In this document: positions 40,582 to 50,644 of the stretch, piece by piece | Position numbering within the stretch: position 1 is the first letter of the stretch | Layout: each line of letters opens with the position of its first letter | DNA from: Microvirga massiliensis | Lineage (GTDB): Bacteria > Pseudomonadota > Alphaproteobacteria > Rhizobiales > Beijerinckiaceae | Direction of reading: 5' to 3' | DNA: 64,000 nucleotides | NCBI RefSeq assembly: GCF_001006805.1 | Contig: NZ_LN811357.1 | Span: forward strand, 59,446 to 123,445 | The notes under the pieces: generated by a model | Told to the model about the DNA's origin: nothing | Seen by the model: the letters and a program-made list of their open reading frames with translations, nothing else | The model's database searches: none | Translations under genes and position numbers: made by a program

Positions 40582-43208
40582 TACGCGGCCTCTGAACTCG
40601 CGATGAGGGTTTTCGGAAGGGTCACGGTGAAGGTGGAACCTTCACCGGGCTGCGATGCGACCGAGATGGTGCCCCCAAGCCTTCGCACGAGAGCACGGAC
40701 ATGAGCAAGCCCGATGCCCTCGCCCGGGTGATCCTGGGCTCCAGAGCGCCTGAACAGGTCAAAAATGCGATCGAAGTCCTTGGGATCGATGCCGCGCCCG
40801 TTGTCCGCGACCTCGTAGCGCACATACGGCCCCGCCTCGCTCCCGCTCACGACGATCCGGCCAGGCCGGCCTGCGGCGAGGTATTTGACCGCGTTCTCGA
40901 TCAGGTTCCCGAAGACCTGCTCGACGGCAAGGCGGTCGCTCGTCAGGTCCGGGACATCCTCGATGACGAGTTCCGCTCCACGCTCTCCGAGCTGGTGCGC
41001 AAGGCTCCGGCGTTGCCCTTCTAGGAGCTGGCCCATGCTGATCCACTCGGGGGTGAGAACCCGTCGCCCCTCGCGGGATAGCTTCAGGATGGCCGCGATC
41101 AGCCGATCCATCTTGGCGCTCGAGGTGCGAATGAACCCGATTGCTTCGGTGAGATCCGCCTCGATGGCGGCGCGGGCTTCCGGGGTGACGAGTTCCGGAT
41201 TGTGCCGGATGACTGCGCGGTAAAGGCGCTCGATTTCGGCCTGGGCCCCCTCGAGCTCACTGGTGAACCCCATGACGTTGACGAGCGGGGCCCGGAGGTC
41301 GTGGCTCACGATATAGGCAAAGCGCTGGATCTCGTCATTGGCCGCATCGAGCTCGGCGACCCGGTCGGCGAGCGCCTCCTCAACCCGCCGCCGCTCGTCG
41401 ATTTCGCGCTGGGCAGCCTGATAGAGGCGGGCGTTGTCTATGGCGGTCGCGGCCTGACCAGCGATGCCGGCGAGCAGAGTCTCGTGCTCCTGCTTGAACA
41501 TGCTGGTTTCAGCATGACCAAAAAACAGGCCGCCGAGCACCTCGCCGGAGCGGGAAGTGACCGGCACCGCGAGATAGCTGCGCACCGGCAGATGCCCTTC
41601 GGGCATGCCCCGGTAGGGCTCGCTCTGGCCGTAGCGCGAATCGGCCAGGATATCGTCGGACCGGATGATCCCCTCGCCGTGGAAGGTCGGCCGGAAAATT
41701 GCCGTTGCCCGCGGCATCGGGAACTTCGAGAATGCCTCCCGGGGTGCGCCCGACAGAGCATAGAGCATGTAGCTCTCGCCCTTCTCGTCGAGCACGTTGT
41801 AGAAGAAGGCCCCGAACTGGGCACCCGTCAGCGCGACGCCGGCATCCGTTACCATTTGCACGACCCGGTCGAGGTCGAGCTCGGCCGCCATGGCGGCCCC
41901 CGTCCGGTTGAGGATTTCCAGAATCCGGGTTTCCCTCCGAAGCGCCAACTCTGCCTGGCGCGCTTCGGTGATGTCGACGTTCACGCCGATCATGCCCAGG
42001 AACTCTCCACCCGGACCGAGCCGGGGCTGGGCATTGGTCTGCACCAGCCGGTAGTGTCCATCGGCCCGCTTGAACCGCGCCTCGCACCTAAAGCCGGTGT
42101 GGGCCTGCATGGCCTCGCTGAAGGGCTTGAACAGGGCCTCGCGATCCTCCGGATGGGCCGTCCTGCTCCAGTCGAACTCAGGGACATCCTCGGGAGTAAC
42201 ACCCCAGAACTCGCGCTGGGCCCGGTTCAGGTAGACGCATTTCCCCTCTGGGTCGCCCATCCAGAGCATGACGGGGGCGCTTTCCGCGACGAGCCGGAAG
42301 CGTTCTTCGCTTTCCCGCAATGCATCTGCAATCCGCTTCTGCTCCGTGACGTCGTGCCCCTGCACGAAGATGCTCGATGTCGTGCCGTCAGCTGCCGTAA
42401 TGGGTTGGTAGACGAAATCGACGTAGTGCTCCTCGGGAGCGACTCCGGGGCGCTGCTGCAGGGTGACGCGAATGCCGCGCCCCACGAAGGGCTGGCCTGT
42501 CTCGAGGACGCGATCCAGCAGGTCGATGAAGCCCTGGCCCACAACCTCGGGAAGTGCCTCCCGCACCGGCTTGCCGAGAATTTCGCGGTGGCCGACCAGC
42601 GTGTGATAGGCGGCATTGGCGAGCTCGAACACATGGTGCGGCCCGCTCAGAACGGCCATGAAGCCGGGAGCCTGCTCGAATAGCCCCCGGAGATGCTGCC
42701 GCTCCTCCTCAAGGGCCTCATTGGTCTCCTGGACCGCCTGCGCCCGGCGCAAGACGTCTGTCTCGATGAGCGCCGACGGACCTGAGCGCAGGATTGAACC
42801 CTGTGCCTGCCTCCTCAGTCGGTGAAGCTCCGTCACGTCCACGGTGTGCTGGAGGATGAACGATAGCGCGCCATCCTTGTCGAAGAGGGGCGTATGCGTC
42901 GCGCTCCAGTAGCGCTCCTCGACACCCTGCCCATCCGGGAGGGAGATGTCGTACTGGATGAGCGGCAGGTGATCCCGCTCCTTGTCGCGGGCGACGCGTT
43001 CCAGGGAGGTGCGAAGCTGGCGGTAGCTGGCCGAATCCGGGTCGCTCGGAAAGGCCTCGAACATGTTCCGTCCGACCAGATCCTCCCGCTCCCTCATGGT
43101 CGTCTGGAGATACGCGTCGTTCATGGTCACGATCCTGAACGACGGGTCCAGAAGTACGTACGGATTGGGAGACGCGCCGAACAACGCCTCGAAGTTGATG
43201 GAAATCAC
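40581..43208 (-). CDS. Multi-PAS/GAF sensor histidine kinase
   Basis: This 875-residue kinase has PAS domains (about 5-130, 185-295 and 300-420; SPNPYVLLDPSFRIVTMNDA at the first), a GAF domain (about 440-590, AAELDLDRVVQMVTDAGVAL), and a HisKA dimerisation box (FAYIVSHDLRAPLVNVMGF, His at about 635). The ATPase domain has VFGNLIENAVKYLAAGRPGR, DNGRGIDP and GEGIGLAHVRALVRRLGG. There is no transmembrane helix, so it senses cytosolic signals. It lacks the Cys and PHY domains of phytochromes. It heads a three-gene operon with a Rcp1-type receiver and a REC-HWE kinase. Confidence 0.94.
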   Translation of the reverse strand: MISINFEALFGASPNPYVLLDPSFRIVTMNDAYLQTTMREREDLVGRNMFEAFPSDPDSASYRQLRTSLERVARDKERDHLPLIQYDISLPDGQGVEERYWSATHTPLFDKDGALSFILQHTVDVTELHRLRRQAQGSILRSGPSALIETDVLRRAQAVQETNEALEEERQHLRGLFEQAPGFMAVLSGPHHVFELANAAYHTLVGHREILGKPVREALPEVVGQGFIDLLDRVLETGQPFVGRGIRVTLQQRPGVAPEEHYVDFVYQPITAADGTTSSIFVQGHDVTEQKRIADALRESEERFRLVAESAPVMLWMGDPEGKCVYLNRAQREFWGVTPEDVPEFDWSRTAHPEDREALFKPFSEAMQAHTGFRCEARFKRADGHYRLVQTNAQPRLGPGGEFLGMIGVNVDITEARQAELALRRETRILEILNRTGAAMAAELDLDRVVQMVTDAGVALTGAQFGAFFYNVLDEKGESYMLYALSGAPREAFSKFPMPRATAIFRPTFHGEGIIRSDDILADSRYGQSEPYRGMPEGHLPVRSYLAVPVTSRSGEVLGGLFFGHAETSMFKQEHETLLAGIAGQAATAIDNARLYQAAQREIDERRRVEEALADRVAELDAANDEIQRFAYIVSHDLRAPLVNVMGFTSELEGAQAEIERLYRAVIRHNPELVTPEARAAIEADLTEAIGFIRTSSAKMDRLIAAILKLSREGRRVLTPEWISMGQLLEGQRRSLAHQLGERGAELVIEDVPDLTSDRLAVEQVFGNLIENAVKYLAAGRPGRIVVSGSEAGPYVRYEVADNGRGIDPKDFDRIFDLFRRSGAQDHPGEGIGLAHVRALVRRLGGTISVASQPGEGSTFTVTLPKTLIASSEAA

Positions 43209-43590
43209 GCGGTTGCGCTGACCGGCGCCAGCGTCCCTTCTGACTGATGCTCGGCCGTATGTAGGTCACCACCTCGCCCACCGCCATGCCCGGCAGGGCT
43301 CATCCCGCCCTCCTGGTTATCGCGAGGGGAGTGGACACATCCAGGTCGGAGGGTTCAGTCCGGATTGCTTCGCCGGCGGCTCGCAAGGATGGAAGTCGCC
43401 CCGCATCGCGCAAACAGGGCTGTGCCGACGTCGCTCAATCGAACAATCACGGAAGTTCGCACAAGGTTCAGCCGGGTAGGAGTGCCCGTGCAAACGGGTC
43501 GCTCAGGCCGGTGCTGGCAAAACTCGATCGTGCGCCTGACAGGTTTCTGCAACGGAATGCTGTGACTTTCACCTCCGTAACCTGTCTTCG
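43209..43590. other. Intergenic stretch with one family A copy
   Basis: About 380 bases. A family A fragment is at 43357-43390 (CGGATTGCTTCGCCGGCGGC...). The last 70 bases before the first TRAP gene stop resemble the 3' flank of the second copy (CTGCAACGGAATGCTG versus CTGCAGCGGAGTGCTG), so the duplicated unit extends past the stop. No other feature was recognised. Confidence 0.5.
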
Positions 43591-44670
43591 TCAGGCCAGC
43601 CTGCGACTGTTGAGGAACGCACGTTCGGCGACATCGCTCCAGTCCATGATCGATGCACGAAACTGCCGATAACTCTCGTAGATTTTCCTGGACAGTTCGT
43701 CTCCGGCGCCCGCTTCCGCGATGACATCGTTGCTGGCCTGGAGCGAAGCCCGCAGCACGGATTCGTCGAACGGCAGGATCTTCACGCTGCCTTCGTCCCG
43801 GAGCTTGCGCAGCCATAGGGCATTGTTGGCGTTGAACTCAGCCACGGAACGCGCATACTCGCCCGCGGCCACCGACTCGATGAGCTGCCGATCATCGGCA
43901 CCGAAGCTCTGCCAAACCTGCTCGTTGATGCCCAGTGCTATTCCGGTGCCCGGCTCGTGGAATCCGGGGTAGTAGTAGAAACGGACCACCTTGTGCAGGC
44001 CGAGAGCCATGTCCTCCCAGGGGCCGATCCACTCGCTGGCATCGATGGCACCGGATTCGAGCGATGGCACGATCTCGCCGCCGGGAAGATTCACGACGAT
44101 CGCGCCGAGCCGCCGCAGGACCTCGCCACCGAGCCCAGGCATCCGGTAGCGTATGCCTCTCAAGGCTTCGAGGGAAGTGATCTCCTGGTTGAACCAGCCA
44201 CCCATCTGGGCGCCGGTATTGCAGCAGAGAAGCGGCCTGACGTTGAAACGTCCGCTGAGTGCGTCCCAGAGTTCCTGGCCGCCGCCATAGTGAACCCACG
44301 CGAATAATTCGTCGGCCGTGAAGCCGAAAGGGACAGCCGCAAAGAAACTGAAGGCCGAAGACTTCTTCTCGAAATAGTACTCGGCGGAATGATACATGTC
44401 GGCGATGCCGGCCCCCACCGCATCCAGACTCTCGAAGGCACGCACCAGCGTACCCGCGGGGAACACCTCGATCCTGATACGGCCGCCGGACGCGATGCCG
44501 ATCGCTCGCGCCAGACGAACCGCACTGGCCTGAAGCCCTAGCAGACGTTCGGGCCAGTCCGTCACCATCCTGAGTTCGCGGACTCCCTGCGCAAGCGCAG
44601 GAGCAGGGCAATTCAAGGTCGCGATGCTGGCGACCGATCCCGCGCCAGCCAAAACATCTCGCCGCCTCAT
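43591..44670 (-). CDS. TRAP transporter solute-binding protein (DctP family), copy 1
   Basis: The 359-residue protein begins MRRRDVLAGAGSVASIATLN, a Tat-type leader (RRRD). The DctP fold shows MVTDWPERLLGLQASAVRLA near the start, PGLGGEVLRRLGAIVVNLPG and GAIDASEWIGPWEDMALGLH in the centre (the Arg that binds carboxylates lies in RYRMPGLGGEVLRR). FRASIMDWSDVAERAFLNSR is at the end. TRAP binding proteins capture 2-oxo acids, sialic acid or other carboxylates in the periplasm. There are no DctQ or DctM membrane genes nearby. It is one of three tandem paralogues, with GGAGGGGATTGTC before the ATG. Confidence 0.95.
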   Translation of the reverse strand: MRRRDVLAGAGSVASIATLNCPAPALAQGVRELRMVTDWPERLLGLQASAVRLARAIGIASGGRIRIEVFPAGTLVRAFESLDAVGAGIADMYHSAEYYFEKKSSAFSFFAAVPFGFTADELFAWVHYGGGQELWDALSGRFNVRPLLCCNTGAQMGGWFNQEITSLEALRGIRYRMPGLGGEVLRRLGAIVVNLPGGEIVPSLESGAIDASEWIGPWEDMALGLHKVVRFYYYPGFHEPGTGIALGINEQVWQSFGADDRQLIESVAAGEYARSVAEFNANNALWLRKLRDEGSVKILPFDESVLRASLQASNDVIAEAGAGDELSRKIYESYRQFRASIMDWSDVAERAFLNSRRLA

Positions 44671-44807
44671 GACAATCCCCTCCAGTTAGACAGTGGCGTG
44701 CCGTCCCCCTTGGTGATACTCAAAGCAGTATGATCGCATTCGATCATGCGACCGGTGGTTCTCTGCAGCGGAGTGCTGCAGGTTTCACCTCCGTCATTTG
44801 ACTTCGC

Positions 44808-45887
44808 TCAGGCAAGCCTCCGGCTGTTGAGGAATGCGCGTTCGGCGACGTCGCTCCAGTCCATGATCGAGGTGCGGAATTGCTGGTAGCTCGTAAAAAT
44901 TTTCCTGGACAGTTCGTCGCCTGCGCCGATCTCGGCCACAACGTCCTGGCTGATCTTGAGAAACGCTCTGAGCACCGAGTCATCAAACTTCAGGATCTTG
45001 ACGGTGCCTTCGTCCCGAAGCTTGCGCAGCCACAACGTGTTGTTCGTGTTGAACTCCGCCAAGTTGCGTGCGAATTCGCCCGCGGCCGCAATCTCGATGA
45101 GCGTCTGATCGCCTGGATCGAAGCTCTCCCAGACGCCCTTGTTGATGCCGAGGGTTTGGCATGTGCCCGGCTCGTGGAACCCCGGGTAGTAGTAGTAGCT
45201 GGCACCCTTGTGCAGGCCCATTGCCATGTCGGCCCAGGGGCCAATCCATTCGCTGGCATCGAGGGCACCGGATCTGAGCGATGGCACGATCTCACCGCCC
45301 GGCAGAAGCACCACGATGGCGCCCAGGCGCCGGAGCACCTCGGCACCGGGCCCAGGCATCCGGTAGCGCAGCCCTCGGAACCCCTCCGGCGACGTAATCT
45401 CGTGGGTGAACCAGCCGCCCATTTGACAACCGGTGCTGCTACACAGGAGAGACTTGATGTTGAATGGACCGCCGAGCGCGTCCCACAACTCTTGACCGCC
45501 GCCATAGTGTACCCATGCAAATAGTTCATCCGCCGTGAGGCCAAAAGGCATGGACGCGAAGAAACTGAAGGCCGAAGACTTCTTCTCGAAATAGAACTCG
45601 GCGGAATGATACATGTCGGCGATCCCGGAGCTAACCGCATCGAAAGTCTCGAACGGACGCACCAGCGCGCCGGCCGGAAATACCTCAATGTTGATGCGTC
45701 CGCCCGAGGCTACGCCGATCGTCCGCGCCAATCGCACGGCGCTGGTATGAAGGCCCGGCAGATCTTCGGGCCAGTCGGTCACCATCTTGAGTTGGCGGAT
45801 TCCCTGTGCGAGCGCAGGTGTCGGGAAGCTGAAGGACGCCCCGGCGGCGATGGCTCCCGCGCCGGCCAGAAGATTCCGCCGCCTCAT
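44808..45887 (-). CDS. TRAP transporter solute-binding protein (DctP family), copy 2
   Basis: The preferred ATG at 45887 has GAGGAGG at correct spacing; one at 45893 is too close. The 359-residue product begins MRRRNLLAGAGAIAAGASFS with a twin-Arg leader and has the same DctP landmarks as copy 1 (MVTDWPEDLPGLHTSAVRLA, GALDASEWIGPWADMAMGLH). The C-terminus (FRTSIMDWSDVAERAFLNSR) is nearly the same as copy 1. The stop flank is also similar to that of copy 1, showing that the duplication covers sequence beyond the gene. Ligand-site variation was not resolved. Confidence 0.95.
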   Translation of the reverse strand: MRRRNLLAGAGAIAAGASFSFPTPALAQGIRQLKMVTDWPEDLPGLHTSAVRLARTIGVASGGRINIEVFPAGALVRPFETFDAVSSGIADMYHSAEFYFEKKSSAFSFFASMPFGLTADELFAWVHYGGGQELWDALGGPFNIKSLLCSSTGCQMGGWFTHEITSPEGFRGLRYRMPGPGAEVLRRLGAIVVLLPGGEIVPSLRSGALDASEWIGPWADMAMGLHKGASYYYYPGFHEPGTCQTLGINKGVWESFDPGDQTLIEIAAAGEFARNLAEFNTNNTLWLRKLRDEGTVKILKFDDSVLRAFLKISQDVVAEIGAGDELSRKIFTSYQQFRTSIMDWSDVAERAFLNSRRLA

Positions 45888-45993
45888 GGCCATCCTCCTC
45901 TATAGAAAAAGAGTGTCAGATGCTTCAATGTCATTGTCCGACCCGGCCTCGACAACGCTCAGTGACGCACTCCGGAAGGTTTCGTGTCTTGGC

Positions 45994-47076
45994 TCAAGCG
46001 AGTCTACGGCTGTTCAGGAAAGCCCTATCGGCGACCTCGCTCCAATCCATCATTGACGCACGAAATTGCTGGTAGCTCGCATAGACCCGCTTGGAGACAT
46101 CGTCACCTGCGCCAGCCTCCGCGACGACATCGTTGCTGATACTGAGGAATGCTCTCAGCACCGAGTCATCGAACTTCAGGATCTTGACGGTGCCCTCGTC
46201 CCTCAGTTTGCGCAGCCAGAGCGCATTGTTCATGTTGAACTCCGCGAGAGAGGTCACATACTCGGCCGAGGCCGCGGTTTCGATGAGCTGCCGGTCACCC
46301 GAGTCCAAGCTCTCCCACACGGCCCTGTTGATGCCGAGGGTCTGGCCGGTACCGGGCTCGTGGAACCCTGGATAGTAGTAGTAGCTCACCGCCTTGTGCA
46401 GGCCCATCGCCACGTCGGCCCAAGGGCCGATCCACTCGCTGGCGTCGAGTGCACCGGACTTGAGCGATGGCACGATCTCACTTCCCGGCAGGCTCACCAC
46501 GATAGCGCCCAACCGGCGCAGCACCTCCCCACCGAGACCGGGCATTCGGTAGCGTAATCCGTTGAACCCATCCGGCGAGGTAATCTCGCTGTTGAACCAG
46601 CCACCCATCTGGGTACCGGTACTGGTGCAGAGCAGTGGCTTGATGTTGAATTGCCCGTACAGCTCGTCCCACAACTCCTGGCCGCCGCCATACTGGATCC
46701 AAGCGAAGAATTCGTCTGCAGTAAGGCCAAATGGGACTGTATTGCCATAAAAATTGAACGCTTTCGACTTCTTCTCGAAGTAGGCAGCGGATGTATGAAA
46801 CATCTCGGCCACGCCCGCGCCAACGGCGTCGAAAGTCTCGAAAGGGCGCACCAGCGCACCGGCGGGGAACACCTCTATCTTGATGCGGCCGCCGGACGCG
46901 ACGGCGATCGCTCGCGCCAGACGAACTGCACTGGTCTGAAGGCCCGGCAGACCTTCGGGCCAGTCGGTCACCATCCTGAATTCGCGGATCCCCTGTGCGA
47001 TCGCAGGCGTCGGGAAACTCAAGGTCGCGGCGCCGGCGACTGATCCCGCGCCAGCCAGAAGATCCCGCCGCCTCAT
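45994..47076 (-). CDS. TRAP transporter solute-binding protein (DctP family), copy 3
   Basis: The ATG at 47076 after GGAGGAGGGTGGCT gives 360 residues beginning MRRRDLLAGAGSVAGAATLS (Tat leader). It carries MVTDWPEGLPGLQTSAVRLA, RYRMPGLGGEVLRRLGAIVV and GALDASEWIGPWADVAMGLH, and ends with FRASMMDWSEVADRAFLNSR. A small insertion relative to the others is seen in KAFNFYGNTVPFGLTADEFF. It is the first gene of the three-gene unit and lies 164 bases from the divergent sensor-kinase gene, so they probably share a regulatory region. Confidence 0.95.
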   Translation of the reverse strand: MRRRDLLAGAGSVAGAATLSFPTPAIAQGIREFRMVTDWPEGLPGLQTSAVRLARAIAVASGGRIKIEVFPAGALVRPFETFDAVGAGVAEMFHTSAAYFEKKSKAFNFYGNTVPFGLTADEFFAWIQYGGGQELWDELYGQFNIKPLLCTSTGTQMGGWFNSEITSPDGFNGLRYRMPGLGGEVLRRLGAIVVSLPGSEIVPSLKSGALDASEWIGPWADVAMGLHKAVSYYYYPGFHEPGTGQTLGINRAVWESLDSGDRQLIETAASAEYVTSLAEFNMNNALWLRKLRDEGTVKILKFDDSVLRAFLSISNDVVAEAGAGDDVSKRVYASYQQFRASMMDWSEVADRAFLNSRRLA

Positions 47077-47240
47077 AGCCACCCTCCTCCGCTCCACGGC
47101 TCAAAGGACCCGGAATGCAACCAGGTCGCAATGTAGATTTGTGGCAATCGATCGTGTTGGGGTAGGCCGTCGAAATAACCTACCCGAAATCGCTCCGATA
47201 TGCGATCTTTTCTTGCAGAATAGACCCGGAAAGCGCGGCC

Positions 47241-50200
47241 GTGGCAGCATCAGCCGGAACGGCGGACATGCAACAGGCAAAGGCTTGGAATCCCGGAGTG
47301 CGTGCGCGGCTGCTGCTCGCGTTTTTCGGGATCAGCGCTTTTGCCGTGCTGGCTGCCGCCGCGGCGATCGTCGCGTTCAGGCAGGTCGGCGATCAGCTCC
47401 ACATGGTCGACGCACGTGTTCCACCGACCCTGAGCTCGCTCGAGCTGTCGCGCTCCGCCGAGCGCATCATTGCTGCAGCGCCGGCGCTGCTTACCGCCAC
47501 CGACCGCAAGCGCCGGGACGAGATTACTGCCGAACTCGAGGCGGAGGTCGGGCGCCTAAACGGCAGGCTCCTCGACCTGAAGCGGAATCGAACGGAGGTG
47601 CTTCCGCTCCTGAGGATCGAGCCGATCGTATCCTCGCTGACGGACAACCTCGCTGCGCTGGAAGACCTCGTCGCTCGCCGGCTCAACACCAATGACCGCA
47701 TCAAGACTTTGCGGCGCGGGGTCTTTCAGACGAACGACGACACGCAGCGTCTCCTCGCGCCCTGGCTCATGATCCTGGACAGCCAGATTTCCCGGCTTGT
47801 CAATGACGTCAGGGGGGAGGGCCCGGGTGACACTGGGGACCGCGGGGATACACCGCAGCGACTCGCGTCGCTGGTGGAATTGCAGCGGCCGGCTCAGGCA
47901 GCCCAGCGACTCGTCTCGACCGCCGTCGACATGCTGGCGGAAGCATCGACGACCGATCAGACCAGACGGCTACCGGTCCTCAACTTCCAGCTCGGTCGAA
48001 CATTGGGAGACCTCGAGACGACGGCGGCGGGCCTCGATCCCAAGCTGCGACCCCTCTTCCTGGAGCAGGTCGCGAAACTTCGGCAGTTCGTCGAGGGACC
48101 GGACGCCATCACCGCGGCGCGCAAGCAGGAGTTGGAGCTTATTGGCGAGGGCGAACGGCGGCTGGCCGAAAACGCCGACCTTTCAGCACAACTCACCAAA
48201 GCGGTCGACCAGCTCGCAGGGGCAGCTAAGCAGGATATCGGAAATGCAACGCAAGACGCTTTGTCGGTCCAGCGCCTGAGCACCCAAATCCTCGTCGCGG
48301 TCGGAGCGCTGAGCCTTCTGACCTCCATCCTGATCGTCTGGCTCTATGTCGGCCACAACATCGTCCGGCGCCTGCCGACCCTCAGCGATGGAATGCTCGC
48401 TATCGCCGGCGGCAAGCTCGACGCCGGCATTGCGACGCAAGGGGCGGACGAGATCGCCGCCATGGGACGCGCGGTCGAGGTCTTCCGGCGGAACGCCATC
48501 GAGCTCGAACGCTTGCTCGCGGAACGGAAGGAGGCGGCGGCTCGCCTCGAGCAGGTGGTCGAGGAACGAACCCGCGAAGTCGAACGGCGCGGAGCGGCGC
48601 TGCGGGTCACCTTCGACAACATGGGGCACGGGGTGGTGATGTTTGGCCCTGACCGTCGCATGGTGGCCTGGAACCGACGGTTTCAGGAACTGCTGGAGCT
48701 ACCGAACGATCGCATCGGGTCGGACTGCATCTTCGAGGAATTGATCCGATATCTCGCCGAGCGCGGAGAATTCGGCCCCTGCGACGTGGGCGAGGAGATC
48801 GGGAAGCGCCTGACATCCCTCGATCGGCCCTATACCGACGAACGGATCCGTCCCAATGGCACCGTCCTGGAGATCCGCCGCAATCCGGTTCCGAGCGGCG
48901 GGTTCGTTTCGATCTATGCGGACGTGACCGAACAGAGAAAAGCGCAGGCCCGCGTCGCGCTCGCCCGGGCGCGCCTGACCGATGCGATCGAAAGCATTTC
49001 AGACGGCTTCGCCCTGTGGGACAGCGATGACCGCCTGGCGATCTTCAACAGCCGCTGCCGGACGCTGCTCGATGCAGAGGACTTGTTCGTCGTCGGCACG
49101 TCCTTCGAGGACATGATTCGCGCCTTTCAGGCCGGTGGCCGCTATGGTCCCTCCCAAGGCAGTGCTTCCGCATGGATCGCCGAGCGGCTGGCACTGCATC
49201 GCAATCCGCCGAGCACCTGCGACCTGCAGCTCGCGAACGGCTGTTGGCTTCGTATCACCGAGTTCCGGACTCGTGAGGGCGGCACCGTCACGATCTGGGC
49301 CGACATCACGGCCGCGAAGGAGCGCGAACGGGAGCTGGAGGCTGCCCGCGACAAGGCCGATGCGGCTAGCCGCACGATGGAGGAGGCTTATCGGGAATTG
49401 AAGGCAGCCCAGGCCAACCTGGTTCACGCTGAGAAAATGGCCTCCTTGGGCCAACTGACGGCGGGCATCGCACACGAGATCAAGAACCCGCTGAATTTCA
49501 TCAATAATTTCGCCAACCTCTCCGAGGAGCTGTTGAGGGAGCTGAAGGACGCGCTTACCCCGGCGATGCACGCACTCGCGCCGCAGGACCTCGCAGAAGC
49601 CGAGGACGTGATGACGATGCTGACGGGCAACCTGTCGAAGATCGTCGAACACGGGCGACGGGCCGACGGCATCGTGAAGAGCATGCTCCTGCATTCGCGC
49701 GGCGGCAGCGGCGAGCGCCAGGTTACGAATCTCAATGCACTCGTCGACGAGGCGCTTAACCTCGCATATCACGGCGCCCGGGCGCAGGATTCAAATTTCA
49801 ACGTGAAGCTGGAGCGGGATTTCGACCCGGATCTCGGTCCCCTCGAGCTGGTTCCCCAAGACATCACCCGGGTCTTTCTCAACCTGTTCGGGAACGCCTT
49901 CTATGCGACGTCCGCGCGCCGGCGGGACGGCGGTGGTGAAGATTACCATCCGATGCTTCGGGTCACGACACGGGACCTCGACAACGGCGTGGAAGTGCGC
50001 GTTCGCGACAACGGCGTCGGCATGCCGCCGGAGGTGCGGGCAAAGCTCTTCACGCCGTTCTTCACGACGAAGCCGACCGGCGAAGGCACCGGCCTTGGCC
50101 TCTCGATTAGCTACGATATCGTGGTCCAGCAGCAGGGCGGCACGATCGTGGTTGATAGCCGCCCCGGTGAATTCACGGAGTTCGTCATAAGGCTGCCGCG

Positions 50201-50249
50201 CAGTGCAGCGCGGATCGCCAAGCCGCAGATCGCCATGGGAGCGAGATGA
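47241..50249 (+). CDS. Membrane sensor histidine kinase with long helical periplasmic domain
   Basis: GTG 47241 gives 1002 residues; ATG 47268 (MQQAKAWNPG) is an alternative. TM1 (about 22-46, LLLAFFGISAFAVLAAAAAI) is followed by a periplasmic region of about 300 residues that looks helical (TLSSLELSRSAERIIAAAPA), then TM2 (about 352-372), a HAMP (VRRLPTLSDGMLAIAGGKLD), two PAS domains, and HisKA with KMASLGQLTAGIAHEIKNPL (His about 744). The ATPase domain is also present (GTGLGLSISYDIVVQQQGG). The plan is like TorS, whose sensor domain binds the periplasmic protein TorT. It is divergent from three TRAP binding proteins and is coupled to the response regulator. Confidence 0.92.
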   Translation: MAASAGTADMQQAKAWNPGVRARLLLAFFGISAFAVLAAAAAIVAFRQVGDQLHMVDARVPPTLSSLELSRSAERIIAAAPALLTATDRKRRDEITAELEAEVGRLNGRLLDLKRNRTEVLPLLRIEPIVSSLTDNLAALEDLVARRLNTNDRIKTLRRGVFQTNDDTQRLLAPWLMILDSQISRLVNDVRGEGPGDTGDRGDTPQRLASLVELQRPAQAAQRLVSTAVDMLAEASTTDQTRRLPVLNFQLGRTLGDLETTAAGLDPKLRPLFLEQVAKLRQFVEGPDAITAARKQELELIGEGERRLAENADLSAQLTKAVDQLAGAAKQDIGNATQDALSVQRLSTQILVAVGALSLLTSILIVWLYVGHNIVRRLPTLSDGMLAIAGGKLDAGIATQGADEIAAMGRAVEVFRRNAIELERLLAERKEAAARLEQVVEERTREVERRGAALRVTFDNMGHGVVMFGPDRRMVAWNRRFQELLELPNDRIGSDCIFEELIRYLAERGEFGPCDVGEEIGKRLTSLDRPYTDERIRPNGTVLEIRRNPVPSGGFVSIYADVTEQRKAQARVALARARLTDAIESISDGFALWDSDDRLAIFNSRCRTLLDAEDLFVVGTSFEDMIRAFQAGGRYGPSQGSASAWIAERLALHRNPPSTCDLQLANGCWLRITEFRTREGGTVTIWADITAAKERERELEAARDKADAASRTMEEAYRELKAAQANLVHAEKMASLGQLTAGIAHEIKNPLNFINNFANLSEELLRELKDALTPAMHALAPQDLAEAEDVMTMLTGNLSKIVEHGRRADGIVKSMLLHSRGGSGERQVTNLNALVDEALNLAYHGARAQDSNFNVKLERDFDPDLGPLELVPQDITRVFLNLFGNAFYATSARRRDGGGEDYHPMLRVTTRDLDNGVEVRVRDNGVGMPPEVRAKLFTPFFTTKPTGEGTGLGLSISYDIVVQQQGGTIVVDSRPGEFTEFVIRLPRSAARIAKPQIAMGAR

Positions 50250-50644
50250 TGACGGTGAGCATCCTGGTCGTCGACGACGAGCCGGACGTCGTCGAGCTGT
50301 TCCGTCAGCGGTTTCGTCGGGAAGAGCGCGGCGGCGACTATACCCTGCATTTCGCGGAGTCGGGCGGCGACGCGCTGCGTCAGCTCGGCGAAGGGATCCG
50401 CCCCGAGCTCATCCTCATCCTCTCCGACATCAACATGCCCGGGATGGACGGTCTCCAACTGTTGCGGGAGATCAGGCGCAGGTGGCCGCATCTTCCGGTG
50501 ATGATGGTGACCGCCTATGGGGATGACGAACGGAAGCGCCAAGCCGCCGCCGCAGGCGCAGTCGACTTTCTCGCCAAGCCTGTCGATTTCGACTACCTGA
50601 AGCAGCGGTTGCGCAGCTTCTCGACATCGCGGCCCCTTGCATGA
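50246..50644 (+). CDS. Response regulator, single receiver
   Basis: The 132-residue receiver shows ILVVDDEPDVVELFRQRFRR, LILILSDINMPGMDGLQLLR (phospho-Asp), VMMVTAYGDDERK and VDFLAKPVDFDYLKQR. It overlaps the kinase stop (ATGATGA) and the cyclase start, so the three genes are translationally coupled. There is no output domain; it may relay phosphate to the receiver of the next protein. Confidence 0.92.
   Translation: MMTVSILVVDDEPDVVELFRQRFRREERGGDYTLHFAESGGDALRQLGEGIRPELILILSDINMPGMDGLQLLREIRRRWPHLPVMMVTAYGDDERKRQAAAAGAVDFLAKPVDFDYLKQRLRSFSTSRPLA

Noticed and set aside
41202..42683. Plus-strand ORF of 493 residues opposite the PAS/GAF kinase
   Set aside because: It is the mirror of a clear kinase frame, with no independent evidence.
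43591..47076. A complete TRAP transporter locus
   Set aside because: No small (DctQ) or large (DctM) membrane-subunit gene could be found beside the three binding proteins on either strand.
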